From contig JAFUSR010000001.1 in the NCBI GenBank assembly GCA_017467585.1, forward strand, positions 1 through 64,000: a DNA stretch of 64,000 bases. Reading direction: 5' to 3'. The position numbers were made by a program, and so were the translations under genes. How positions within the stretch are numbered: position 1 is the first letter of the stretch; every line of letters starts with the position of its first letter. Positions 51,182 to 58,534 of the stretch are shown here, one piece after another. Under the pieces are notes generated by a model. The model ran no database searches, was not told the DNA's origin, and was given only the letters and a program-made list of their open reading frames with translations. The DNA comes from Clostridia bacterium. GTDB taxonomy: Bacteria > Bacillota > Clostridia > Christensenellales > UBA1242.

Positions 51182-51694
51182 ATGATAGGTTTAAAATTAA
51201 AGAAAGTAAAATTTGGTCCAGAAAACAAAGAAATTATTGATCAAGTTCAAAGTTGGATAGACAATGACAACACAAACTATGTTAAAAGAAGACTCTTTAA
51301 CGGAGAACAAGGTTCATTTCGACTTTTGGTGGAAGACAGCCTTGGCTCAAGAGTAAAGCGCCAAAGCGCATATGCTTATTTACACAATGGTGAAGTTATT
51401 GGAATTGTTCTTACAACAGAAATAGAATTGACAGAAAATGGTCACTCAACAATGAACATCACAACAATTTGTGCAAACCCTAGCGACCCATCACCAATCA
51501 TTGAAACTGAGATGATTTCTGATTTAAAAGCCTGCCAAGCAAAAGTGCAAATGCCAGACATCTTTTCTGACTTTTCTTATGTAAACAAAGACCTTGCCAC
51601 AGTTTTTGCAGCAAATGGTTTTCATATTATAGAAGAAGACAACAACATTCACGCTTATTATCAACTTGAAAAAACTTACGAGAAGACACTTTAA
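51182..51694 (+). CDS. GNAT-like protein between mnmE and mnmG
   Basis: A 170-residue protein. The middle part ('SAYAYLHNGEVIGIVLTTEI') and the C-terminal 'VNKDLATVFAANGFHIIEED' suggest an acetyltransferase (GNAT) fold, but the acetyl-CoA loop is not convincing. It starts 18 bases after mnmE with AGGAG, and its stop overlaps the mnmG start by one base, so it is in the operon. A role in tRNA modification is guessed only from position. Confidence 0.6.
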   Translation: MIGLKLKKVKFGPENKEIIDQVQSWIDNDNTNYVKRRLFNGEQGSFRLLVEDSLGSRVKRQSAYAYLHNGEVIGIVLTTEIELTENGHSTMNITTICANPSDPSPIIETEMISDLKACQAKVQMPDIFSDFSYVNKDLATVFAANGFHIIEEDNNIHAYYQLEKTYEKTL

Positions 51695-53535
51695 TGAAAA
51701 ATTTTGATGCTATTGTAGTTGGTGGCGGGCATGCAGGCGCTGAAGCCAGTTTGGCGCTAGCTCGAACCGGAATAAACACACTTCTTGTGACACTCACAAA
51801 AGAGAGTATCACTTTTTTGGCGTGCAATCCTTCTATTGGAGGAACAGCAAAGGGACATCTTGTTTGCGAAATTGACGCCCTTGGCGGTGAAATGGGCAAA
51901 AACGCCGATGCCACCACTCTTCAACTGCGCATGCTAAACCTTGGCAAAGGCCCAGCTGTTCACTCTCTTCGCGCACAGGTCGACAAAAACGAATATCACA
52001 GAAACATGCAAAAAGTTTTAGAACACACCCCTAACCTAACCATTTTAGAAGACGAAGGTGCTGAAATTTTAACCAACAACGGAGAAGTTTGTGGGCTGAC
52101 AACCGCCCATGGAAAAACTTTTAACTGCAAGGCCATTGTGCTATGCTGTGGAGTTTATTTAAACAGCAGAACAATAACTGGTGAAATAATTCGCGACCAA
52201 GGACCAGCAGGTTTTTCTAACAGCAAAAACTTGACAAAAAGTTTAATTGACCTTGGTTTTGAAATTCGCCGATTCAAAACAGGAACGCCTCCAAGACTAG
52301 ATGGCGCAAGCATAGACTATAGCAAATTTGAAGTTCAAAAGGGCGACACCAACATTCAAACTTTTAGCTTCTTAACAAAAAGAGCAAAACCAAACACCAG
52401 AGTGTGCTATTTGGGATACACAACCGCAAAAACAAAGCAGATAATTTTGGACAATCTCGACAAAGCACCAATGTATTCTGGCGTTATAACTGGTCTTGGC
52501 CCAAGATATTGTCCAAGCATTGAAACAAAGATTGTTAGATTTAGCGACAAAGAGCGTCATCAAATTTTTCTTGAACCAGAGACTAACGACAACAACCAAA
52601 TTTATGTTCAAGGAATGAGCACTAGCATGCCAATGGACATTCAACACCAAATGATAGAATCGGTAGCCGGACTCGAAAACGCCAAGTTTGAAAAATATGG
52701 CTATGCAATTGAATATGACTGCATTAACCCACTCGAACTTTACCCAACACTAGAAAGCAAAAAAGTTAAAGGACTATATTTTGCCGGTCAAATCAACGGA
52801 ACAAGCGGCTATGAAGAAGCTGGAGCACAGGGTCTTGTTGCTGGGCTTAACGCAAGCCTTGCAATTAGGGGCAAAGAACAGATTGTTCTCTCTCGTGACA
52901 ACAGCTATATTGGCGTTTTAATTGACGACCTAACAACCAAGGGAACAAACGAGCCATATCGAATGATGACAAGCAGGGCTGAATATCGACTGCTTTTGCG
53001 ACAAGACAACGCCGACAGAAGGCTAACCCAAATTGGTTATAATACTGGGCTGGTTAGTGAAGAAAGATATCAAATTTTTTGCAAAAAGATGCAAAAAATC
53101 GCAAAACTAAAAGAAAAACTGTCAAAAACCATAGCTCCAAGCAAAGAACTAGATGAATATCTTGAGTCAATTGGCGAACCACCTGCTCCACGCGGACTCA
53201 CCATTGACAACCTTTGCAAACGCGCAAACAGCGACTTGTGGCAGGCAAACAAAAAACTAAAACTGTTTTCTGGATATTCCAAAGCCGAGGTAACCGAGGC
53301 TGGAATTGATGCAAAATATGAGGGATATTTGCGTCTTCAACAACAAATGATAGACCGAACAAAAAAGTTAGAAGAAAAGAAAATTCCAAAAGATTTTGAT
53401 TTTTCAAGCATAAGAGGGCTAAGAATTGAAGCAATTGAAAAGCTAAACAAAATCAAACCCCTCTCTGTTGGCGCAGCAAGCAGAATTTCTGGTGTTAACC
53501 CAGCAGATATAACAATTCTTCTTATGCACTTATAA
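51694..53535 (+). CDS. mnmG: tRNA uridine-5-carboxymethylaminomethyl enzyme MnmG
   Basis: FAD-dependent partner of MnmE. The dinucleotide motif 'VVGGGHAGAEASLALAR', the conserved 'CNPSIGGTAKGHLVCEIDA' and 'LKTGTPPRLD'-type segment (here 'RFKTGTPPRLDG'), the C-terminal 'EARYQGYL'-like helix ('DAKYEGYLRLQQQ') and the final 'AASRISGVNPADI' are all present in 613 residues. The ATG overlaps the preceding stop by one base. Confidence 0.97.
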   Translation: MKNFDAIVVGGGHAGAEASLALARTGINTLLVTLTKESITFLACNPSIGGTAKGHLVCEIDALGGEMGKNADATTLQLRMLNLGKGPAVHSLRAQVDKNEYHRNMQKVLEHTPNLTILEDEGAEILTNNGEVCGLTTAHGKTFNCKAIVLCCGVYLNSRTITGEIIRDQGPAGFSNSKNLTKSLIDLGFEIRRFKTGTPPRLDGASIDYSKFEVQKGDTNIQTFSFLTKRAKPNTRVCYLGYTTAKTKQIILDNLDKAPMYSGVITGLGPRYCPSIETKIVRFSDKERHQIFLEPETNDNNQIYVQGMSTSMPMDIQHQMIESVAGLENAKFEKYGYAIEYDCINPLELYPTLESKKVKGLYFAGQINGTSGYEEAGAQGLVAGLNASLAIRGKEQIVLSRDNSYIGVLIDDLTTKGTNEPYRMMTSRAEYRLLLRQDNADRRLTQIGYNTGLVSEERYQIFCKKMQKIAKLKEKLSKTIAPSKELDEYLESIGEPPAPRGLTIDNLCKRANSDLWQANKKLKLFSGYSKAEVTEAGIDAKYEGYLRLQQQMIDRTKKLEEKKIPKDFDFSSIRGLRIEAIEKLNKIKPLSVGAASRISGVNPADITILLMHL

Positions 53536-53542
53536 AATAATC

Positions 53543-53575
53543 AAAAAAAGAGCGAATCAAGCGCTCTTTTTTTAT
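53543..53575. terminator. bidirectional terminator
   Basis: AAAGAGCG (53547-53554) pairs with CGCTCTTT (53562-53569) between convergent mnmG and glmS. Confidence 0.85.
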
Positions 53576-55290
53576 TCAACAGTAACACTTTTGGCCAAAT
53601 TGCGTGGTCTGTCTGGATTGCACCCACGATAATCTGCAACAGATGCCGCAAGCCACTGAAGAGGAAATATTGCAGCAATAGATTTCAAATTTTCCGCAAT
53701 TTTAGGATTAATTTGAACAAATTTGGCGTCAATTTGCGGTTTTTGCTCTGAAACAATCACTGCCCTTGCTCCACGAGACAAGCACTCTTCAACGGCATTT
53801 AAAGTTTTTGACTCAATTTGTTTGTTTGTAACAATCGCCACCACTGTAACATTTGGTTCAATGAGGGCTATTGTTCCATGTTTGAGTTCTCCGGCAAAGT
53901 AGCCATAACTGTCGAGATAACTGGTCTCTTTAAGCTTTAACGCTCCCTCACTTGCAGTAATTCCGTCGTCGCCACGACCAATAAAGAAAATGCGCTTTAC
54001 AAAAGATATCTGCTTAACCAAACTCAAATCAATTTCACAAACAAGGTTGTCTGCCAAAAACTCAACTTCTTTTATCGCTTCTTGTGGATTTTCACTCGAG
54101 AGAATATGCATAACTGCAAGCATGGCTGAATATGCCTTTGTGCTGGCCACTGCAATTTCTGCGCCAGCGCATAGCGGAAGCACAACATCACTGCAACGAG
54201 CAAGCGTGCTATGGCTGCAATTTGTTATTGCAACAACCTTGGCTTTAACGCTTTTGGCCTTTTCTAAAACAGCAAGGGTGTCTGCAGTTTCGCCGCTCTG
54301 ACTGACTAAAATTACAACATCTGTTTTTTCAATGTTCCCAAAATATCTAATTTCACTAGAAAAACCCGCAATTGTTCGAAGATTTTTTGTTTTTGCAATC
54401 CAGCGTGCACCCAGTGCGCACGCATGATACGCCGTTCCGCAACCACACAGAAGAACCCTGCCTGCATTGTCAAAAATAGACAAAAACTGGGAATCAGCGA
54501 TAAGTTTTTCGTAAGTTTTACACAAGTTTTTGAGCACTTTTGGCGTCTCTTTTATCTCTTTTTGCATAAAATAATCAAATTCACCTTTTGAATTAGCGCC
54601 AAATTCGCTATTATTCGCAAATTTGGCTGGGAAAACCATTTTTCCATTCAAAAAGAACTCGATTTTATCTTTTTGAATTTTAGCAATCATTCCGTCCTCA
54701 AAACAATAATAATCACCTTTGTCAAAACAAGTTATGTCGCTCGCAAGCAAATAACCACTTTCTGTTTCTGAAGCATAAAGTGGGCTTTTGTTTTTGCTTG
54801 CATAAATTGCATCACCACACTTGTCAACAACAAGCAGTGCCCAACTTCCAACAAGTTTTTTTGTTGCACTCTTTAACTTTTCGAGAGTGTTTCCACTCTC
54901 TTGTTCAAGAAGATTTGCCAAAACCTCTGTGTCGGTTTCGGATGAAAACTTTTCAACACCTATTTGTTCTTTTAACGACTTATAATTTTCAATAATGCCG
55001 TTGTGAACAACCGCAAAATTTCCATTATAAGAAATTTGTGGGTGCGCATTTCGCTCACTCACCTTGCCGTGAGTTGCCCACCTTGTGTGGCTGATGCATA
55101 GTCCACTTTCTTTTTCTCCAATTTTATCGAACAGCTTGTCTATTGTTCCAACAACTTTGTGGGTTTCTAAATTCTTGCCAAAAAAGGCAACCCCACTGCT
55201 GTCGTATCCTCTATATTCAAGATTCTGCAGGCGTGCGAGTATCTTTTTTATTTTTACACTTTTTCCAACATAACCAACTATTCCACACAT
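53572..55290 (-). CDS. glmS: glucosamine-fructose-6-phosphate aminotransferase
   Basis: Makes glucosamine-6-phosphate from fructose-6-phosphate and glutamine, the entry to cell-wall amino sugars. The start MCGIVGYVG leaves Cys2 as the glutaminase nucleophile after Met removal; 'ISHTRWATHGKVSERNAHP' is typical. Two SIS domains ('VILVSQSGETADTLAVLE', 'FFIGRGDDGITASEGALK') and the tail 'RPRNLAKSVTVE' complete it. Its 572 residues are slightly below the usual 600. It overlaps glmM by 13 bases. No glmS ribozyme fits, because the leader is the glmM coding region. Confidence 0.96.
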   Translation of the reverse strand: MCGIVGYVGKSVKIKKILARLQNLEYRGYDSSGVAFFGKNLETHKVVGTIDKLFDKIGEKESGLCISHTRWATHGKVSERNAHPQISYNGNFAVVHNGIIENYKSLKEQIGVEKFSSETDTEVLANLLEQESGNTLEKLKSATKKLVGSWALLVVDKCGDAIYASKNKSPLYASETESGYLLASDITCFDKGDYYCFEDGMIAKIQKDKIEFFLNGKMVFPAKFANNSEFGANSKGEFDYFMQKEIKETPKVLKNLCKTYEKLIADSQFLSIFDNAGRVLLCGCGTAYHACALGARWIAKTKNLRTIAGFSSEIRYFGNIEKTDVVILVSQSGETADTLAVLEKAKSVKAKVVAITNCSHSTLARCSDVVLPLCAGAEIAVASTKAYSAMLAVMHILSSENPQEAIKEVEFLADNLVCEIDLSLVKQISFVKRIFFIGRGDDGITASEGALKLKETSYLDSYGYFAGELKHGTIALIEPNVTVVAIVTNKQIESKTLNAVEECLSRGARAVIVSEQKPQIDAKFVQINPKIAENLKSIAAIFPLQWLAASVADYRGCNPDRPRNLAKSVTVE

Positions 55291-56570
55291 AGTTTATCTA
55301 CCTCAACAATTTTTTCATCCAGTTCATTTGCAATTGCTTTTGCTAGTTCACCATCTTTGCACTCAACCATAATTCTTATTTTAGGCTCAGTTCCACTTTC
55401 TCGAACCAACAGCCTTCCACTGCCATTTAAAATTTGCTTTTTTTGCTCAATATAGCCTACCACAGACTTGCTTGTTATTGTTTGTGTTTTGTTTTTTACC
55501 ACAACACTTCTTTCGACCTGCGGAAATCTTTCGAAATATAGAAGTTCGTCCACACTCTTTTTAAAGTGTTCAATTGCGTGCAATAACACCAGGCTAACAA
55601 GCAAACCATCTCCACTGTTAACAAATTCGCTCAAAATTATGTGTCCCGCTTGTTCGCCCCCCAAAACCAAGTTTCGTTTTTGCATTTCGCCAACCACAAA
55701 TTTATCTCCAACATCGGTTCGAATAAGTTCAATTCCAAGCTTGTTTAATTCTTCTTCCAAGCCCATGTTAGACATTTTTGTTGAAACAATACTTTTTATT
55801 GATGTTCTAAAATCTTTATAATATTTTGCAAGCAAAAAAAGAATGTTATCGCCATCATATATTCTTTGTTTTGTTGCAACAATAATTCTATCTGCATCGC
55901 CGTCAAAGGCAAATCCAACGTCTGCACCAGTTTTAATCACCACTTTTTGCAGATGTTCTGGGTGAGTCGCTCCACAATTATAGTTTATGTGAGTTCCGCC
56001 CTTTTGTCCAGTAAAAATTGCATCTTTTTTGAATATCTGCTTTGCAAAGTTTCTGCTTGCGCCATTAGAACAATCAACAACGATTTTTAGTTTGGTCTTA
56101 GGCAAAACAAGGCGCAAAAAGTTAACATATCCCTCTTTGAGCGCTGCGGCATGTTTTATCTTTCCTATATCTGTTATTTGAGGCGGACACTCAATCATCT
56201 TTTCTATTGAGCGTTCTGTTTCTGGTGTTATTTTTGTTCCGCCAGACGAAACAACTTTAATTCCGTTATATTCTGGTGGGTTGTGGCTTGCAGTTATCAT
56301 AACGCCATAATCAAATGAGCCGTTTTCGGTTAAAAAACTTATGCACGGCGTTGTGCACACACCAACAACACTCGCAACCCCGCCACCAAACCTGATTCCG
56401 CCACAGAGCGAAGCTAACAATTCTCTTCCGCCAGGGCGGTTGTCTCTACCAACAACTATTTGTGCGCCTCTTTGTGTTTTGGCAAGCGCAAGGCCAATTT
56501 TAAACGCCAAATCCAAAGTAATTTCTTCGCCATATATTCCACGAATTCCATCAGTTCCAAATTTAACCAT
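55278..56570 (-). CDS. glmM: phosphoglucosamine mutase
   Basis: Interconverts glucosamine-6- and glucosamine-1-phosphate. The active phosphoserine S95 is in 'MITASHNPPEYNGIKVV', the metal loop is 'FAFDGDADRIIV', and the phosphate-binding loop is 'VRESGTEPKIRIM'. It has 430 residues, near the usual 445. It overlaps the upstream GlmU-like gene by eight bases and the downstream glmS by 13, so the three genes are tightly coupled. Confidence 0.95.
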   Translation of the reverse strand: MVKFGTDGIRGIYGEEITLDLAFKIGLALAKTQRGAQIVVGRDNRPGGRELLASLCGGIRFGGGVASVVGVCTTPCISFLTENGSFDYGVMITASHNPPEYNGIKVVSSGGTKITPETERSIEKMIECPPQITDIGKIKHAAALKEGYVNFLRLVLPKTKLKIVVDCSNGASRNFAKQIFKKDAIFTGQKGGTHINYNCGATHPEHLQKVVIKTGADVGFAFDGDADRIIVATKQRIYDGDNILFLLAKYYKDFRTSIKSIVSTKMSNMGLEEELNKLGIELIRTDVGDKFVVGEMQKRNLVLGGEQAGHIILSEFVNSGDGLLVSLVLLHAIEHFKKSVDELLYFERFPQVERSVVVKNKTQTITSKSVVGYIEQKKQILNGSGRLLVRESGTEPKIRIMVECKDGELAKAIANELDEKIVEVDKLCVE

Positions 56571-57210
56571 TTCGTTTTCTCTCCAAGAACTTTTTTGTGT
56601 AGTTGTGTTTGATTATTTCAGGTGGGCGACAAATCACAAAGTCGTCGGCACTGGTGCTTTTGTCTATGGTTGTGCCTGCACAGACATAACTTCCTTCTTT
56701 TATTGTTACGGGCGCAATAATGTTCACGTTGCTTCCAATAAAACACCTGTCTTCTATTACAGTTTTAGCTTTTGTCACCCCATTATAGTTAACAAAAATT
56801 GCCCCACAACCGATGTTGCAATATTTGCCAACTTCGGCGTCTCCAACGTAAGAAAGGTGGCTCACCTTTGAGCCCTCGCCTATGGTTGAGTTTTTTATTT
56901 CACAAAAATTTCCAATGCGAACATTGTTTTCTATTTTTGAGTGTGGACGCAAATGTGCATTTGGCCCAATTATAACCCTTTCACCAACGCACGAGTTTTC
57001 TATTGTGCTCGACTGAATTTTGCTGCCATCACCAATTGTGCTGCCAACAATATAATTCCCCGGCAGCAATGTTACGTTCGCCCCTATTGTTGTGCCCGCA
57101 TCGATAAAGTTGTTGGGATAAACAATCACATTTTCTCCAAACACAACATCAGGGGCCACAAACACACTTTTTTTATCTAAAAAAACCGGTTCTATCTTTT
57201 TTGTAGTCAT
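56563..57210 (-). CDS. stand-alone GlmU-type acetyltransferase (left-handed beta-helix)
   Basis: The 215 residues correspond to the C-terminal half of GlmU, which acetylates glucosamine-1-phosphate. Hexapeptide repeats form a left-handed helix; 'GPNAHLRPHSKI', 'IGNFCEIKNSTIGEGSKVSH' and 'NIGCGAIFVNYNGVTK' match the GlmU acetyl-CoA and sugar-binding segments, including the histidine of 'KVSHLSYVGDA'. The N-terminal uridylyltransferase half (LAAGxGTRM) is absent, and the gene begins cleanly with AGGAGG, so this is not a truncation. Operon position with glmM and glmS supports the role. The missing uridylyl step must be supplied elsewhere. Confidence 0.85.
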   Translation of the reverse strand: MTTKKIEPVFLDKKSVFVAPDVVFGENVIVYPNNFIDAGTTIGANVTLLPGNYIVGSTIGDGSKIQSSTIENSCVGERVIIGPNAHLRPHSKIENNVRIGNFCEIKNSTIGEGSKVSHLSYVGDAEVGKYCNIGCGAIFVNYNGVTKAKTVIEDRCFIGSNVNIIAPVTIKEGSYVCAGTTIDKSTSADDFVICRPPEIIKHNYTKKFLERKRNG

Positions 57211-57348
57211 TTTTCCTCCTTCTTTGTTTTGTTTACTCTATGAATAAAATTTATATATTTGTGAGTGGGTTTTGGTTAAAAAGTGGCTCAATGCTAGATA
57301 AAATCTAAAAAAAATTAACTTTTTTTGATAAAAAATGTTTAAATTTGT

Positions 57349-57378
57349 TTTACAAAGCAATAATTTATGTGCTATTAT
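57349..57378 (+). promoter_or_regulatory. promoter of the HU gene
   Basis: TTTACA (57349-57354), 18-base spacer, TATTAT (57373-57378). The 138 bases to its left are AT-rich with nothing else recognised. Confidence 0.6.
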
Positions 57379-57425
57379 GCAATTAGTAAAAGCATAGAAA
57401 ATGCTTTAAAAAACGGAGGTTTCTT

Positions 57426-57698
57426 ATGAATAAGAGCGAATTTTTAAGAGCAGTTGCAGACGAAGCAGGTGCAACACTTAAAGCAGCAGCTGAATTCTAC
57501 GATGCTTATGTAGCAGTTGTTGAAAAAGCAATGAAGAAAGGAGAAAAAGTTCAACTTGTTGGTTTCGGAACATACGAAGCTAAAAAACGTCCAGCTAGAA
57601 CAGCTAAAAACCCACAAACAGGTAAAGTTGTTAAAGTTGCAGCTTGCAAAGCTCCTACACTTAAGTTCGGAAAAGCTTTCAAAGAAGCACTTAACTAA
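57426..57698 (+). CDS. hup: DNA-binding protein HU
   Basis: A 90-residue histone-like dimer that bends and compacts DNA. The helical base and the arm 'ARTAKNPQTGKVVKVAA' with the flexible beta-ribbon proline (NPQTG) and the conserved 'VQLVGFGTYEAKKRPA' are typical. The start follows CGGAGG eight bases upstream. It has its own promoter and strong terminator and codons typical of highly expressed genes (AAA, GCT, GTT). Confidence 0.97.
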   Translation: MNKSEFLRAVADEAGATLKAAAEFYDAYVAVVEKAMKKGEKVQLVGFGTYEAKKRPARTAKNPQTGKVVKVAACKAPTLKFGKAFKEALN

Positions 57699-57717
57699 TA
57701 TTAACTTAGTTAAAAGA

Positions 57718-57749
57718 AAAAACCACTTGATAGAACAAGTGGTTTTTTA
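57718..57749 (+). terminator. terminator after HU
   Basis: CCACTTG (57723-57729) pairs with CAAGTGG (57736-57742), followed by six T residues. Confidence 0.9.
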
Positions 57750-57758
57750 TTGCATTAT

Positions 57759-57790
57759 ACAAAAAAGACGGACAACATCCGTCTTTCTTT
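57759..57790 (-). terminator. terminator after nrdG
   Basis: AAAGACGGA (57764-57772) pairs with TCCGTCTTT (57778-57786), with T residues following on the minus strand. Confidence 0.85.
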
Positions 57791-57791
57791 T

Positions 57792-58316
57792 TTATTTTAA
57801 ATTATATAGCACAACCTCGTGTTTTTTGAGGCTGGCTGGAACATCGATTATGCGTTGATTACTGCTTCCGCGAAAACGAAGCGTTATGTTTTTAAGGTCT
57901 TCAACAAATCTGCCATCAACCAAAACATCAATATATTTAAGCATTTCATCTGCATTCTTGCCAGAGGCACGGCTTTTGCCCCACAATTCTTTGTCTAAAA
58001 CAAATCCTGTGTAACTCCAAATATTTTTGTTTGGATATTTTTGTTTAACCGCCTTTAGAAGCTTTAACAAGCCCTCCTGGTTTTCTTTTTCAAAAGGTTC
58101 TCCACCCAAAAGGGTAAGCCCAGCGATATAGTCTGGCGCCATATATGAAAGAATTTCGTCAATAACCTTGTCGTTAAACTCTTTTCCATAAGAAAAGTCC
58201 CATTGATCAGGGTTAAAACAGTTTTTGCAATGATGACGACAGCCGCTGACAAATAGTGTCACGCGAACGCCCTCGCCATTTGCAATGTCTACAGGTTTTA
58301 TTGTTGCATAATTCAT
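57792..58316 (-). CDS. nrdG: anaerobic ribonucleotide reductase activase
   Basis: Radical-SAM enzyme that installs the glycyl radical on NrdD. The cluster motif 'SGCRHHCKNCFNPDQW' (CxxxCxxC) and the SAM-binding 'LTLLGGEPF' are clear. It has 174 residues. The ATG at 58316 gives the usual beginning 'MNYATIKPVDIANGEG'; AAAGGA is ten bases upstream. It follows nrdD after 218 bases that contain two RNA hairpins, one of terminator form. Confidence 0.95.
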   Translation of the reverse strand: MNYATIKPVDIANGEGVRVTLFVSGCRHHCKNCFNPDQWDFSYGKEFNDKVIDEILSYMAPDYIAGLTLLGGEPFEKENQEGLLKLLKAVKQKYPNKNIWSYTGFVLDKELWGKSRASGKNADEMLKYIDVLVDGRFVEDLKNITLRFRGSSNQRIIDVPASLKKHEVVLYNLK

Positions 58317-58343
58317 AATGTGTTGTTCCTTTTCGTTAGATTC

Positions 58344-58362
58344 AAAAAGCGAGTTGCCTCGC
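58344..58362 (-). terminator. terminator-like hairpin 28 bases before nrdG
   Basis: GCGAG (58349-58353) pairs with CTCGC (58358-58362) around four bases; on the minus strand five T residues follow. It lies between nrdD and nrdG and could end most nrdD transcripts or attenuate nrdG. The stem is only five pairs. Confidence 0.55.
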
Positions 58363-58447
58363 CTTTTATTTTTTTGATTTTGTTGTGAAATCAATAAAAA
58401 TTAATTTTGTTAATCAGAAACCAAAGTTTGATGATAGATGAGCGCTC

Positions 58448-58504
58448 GCAATGTGCATAACGAATGAGTTTACTTAGTGTAAATGATTGAGTTATGCGCC
58501 TTGC
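58448..58504 (-). other. long structured hairpin in the nrdD-nrdG spacer
   Basis: Nested stems: GCAA/TTGC (58448-58451/58501-58504), GCATAAC/GTTATGC (58455-58461/58491-58497) and TTTAC/GTAAA (58469-58473/58479-58483). No T tract follows. It may protect the nrdD mRNA 3' end or take part in regulation. Confidence 0.6.
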
Positions 58505-58534
58505 ATAAAGCGATAGATATCGTTAAAGTTTGGT

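Noticed and set aside
53536-55290. glmS ribozyme
   Set aside because: The region upstream of glmS is the coding sequence of glmM with a 13-base overlap, leaving no room for the ribozyme.
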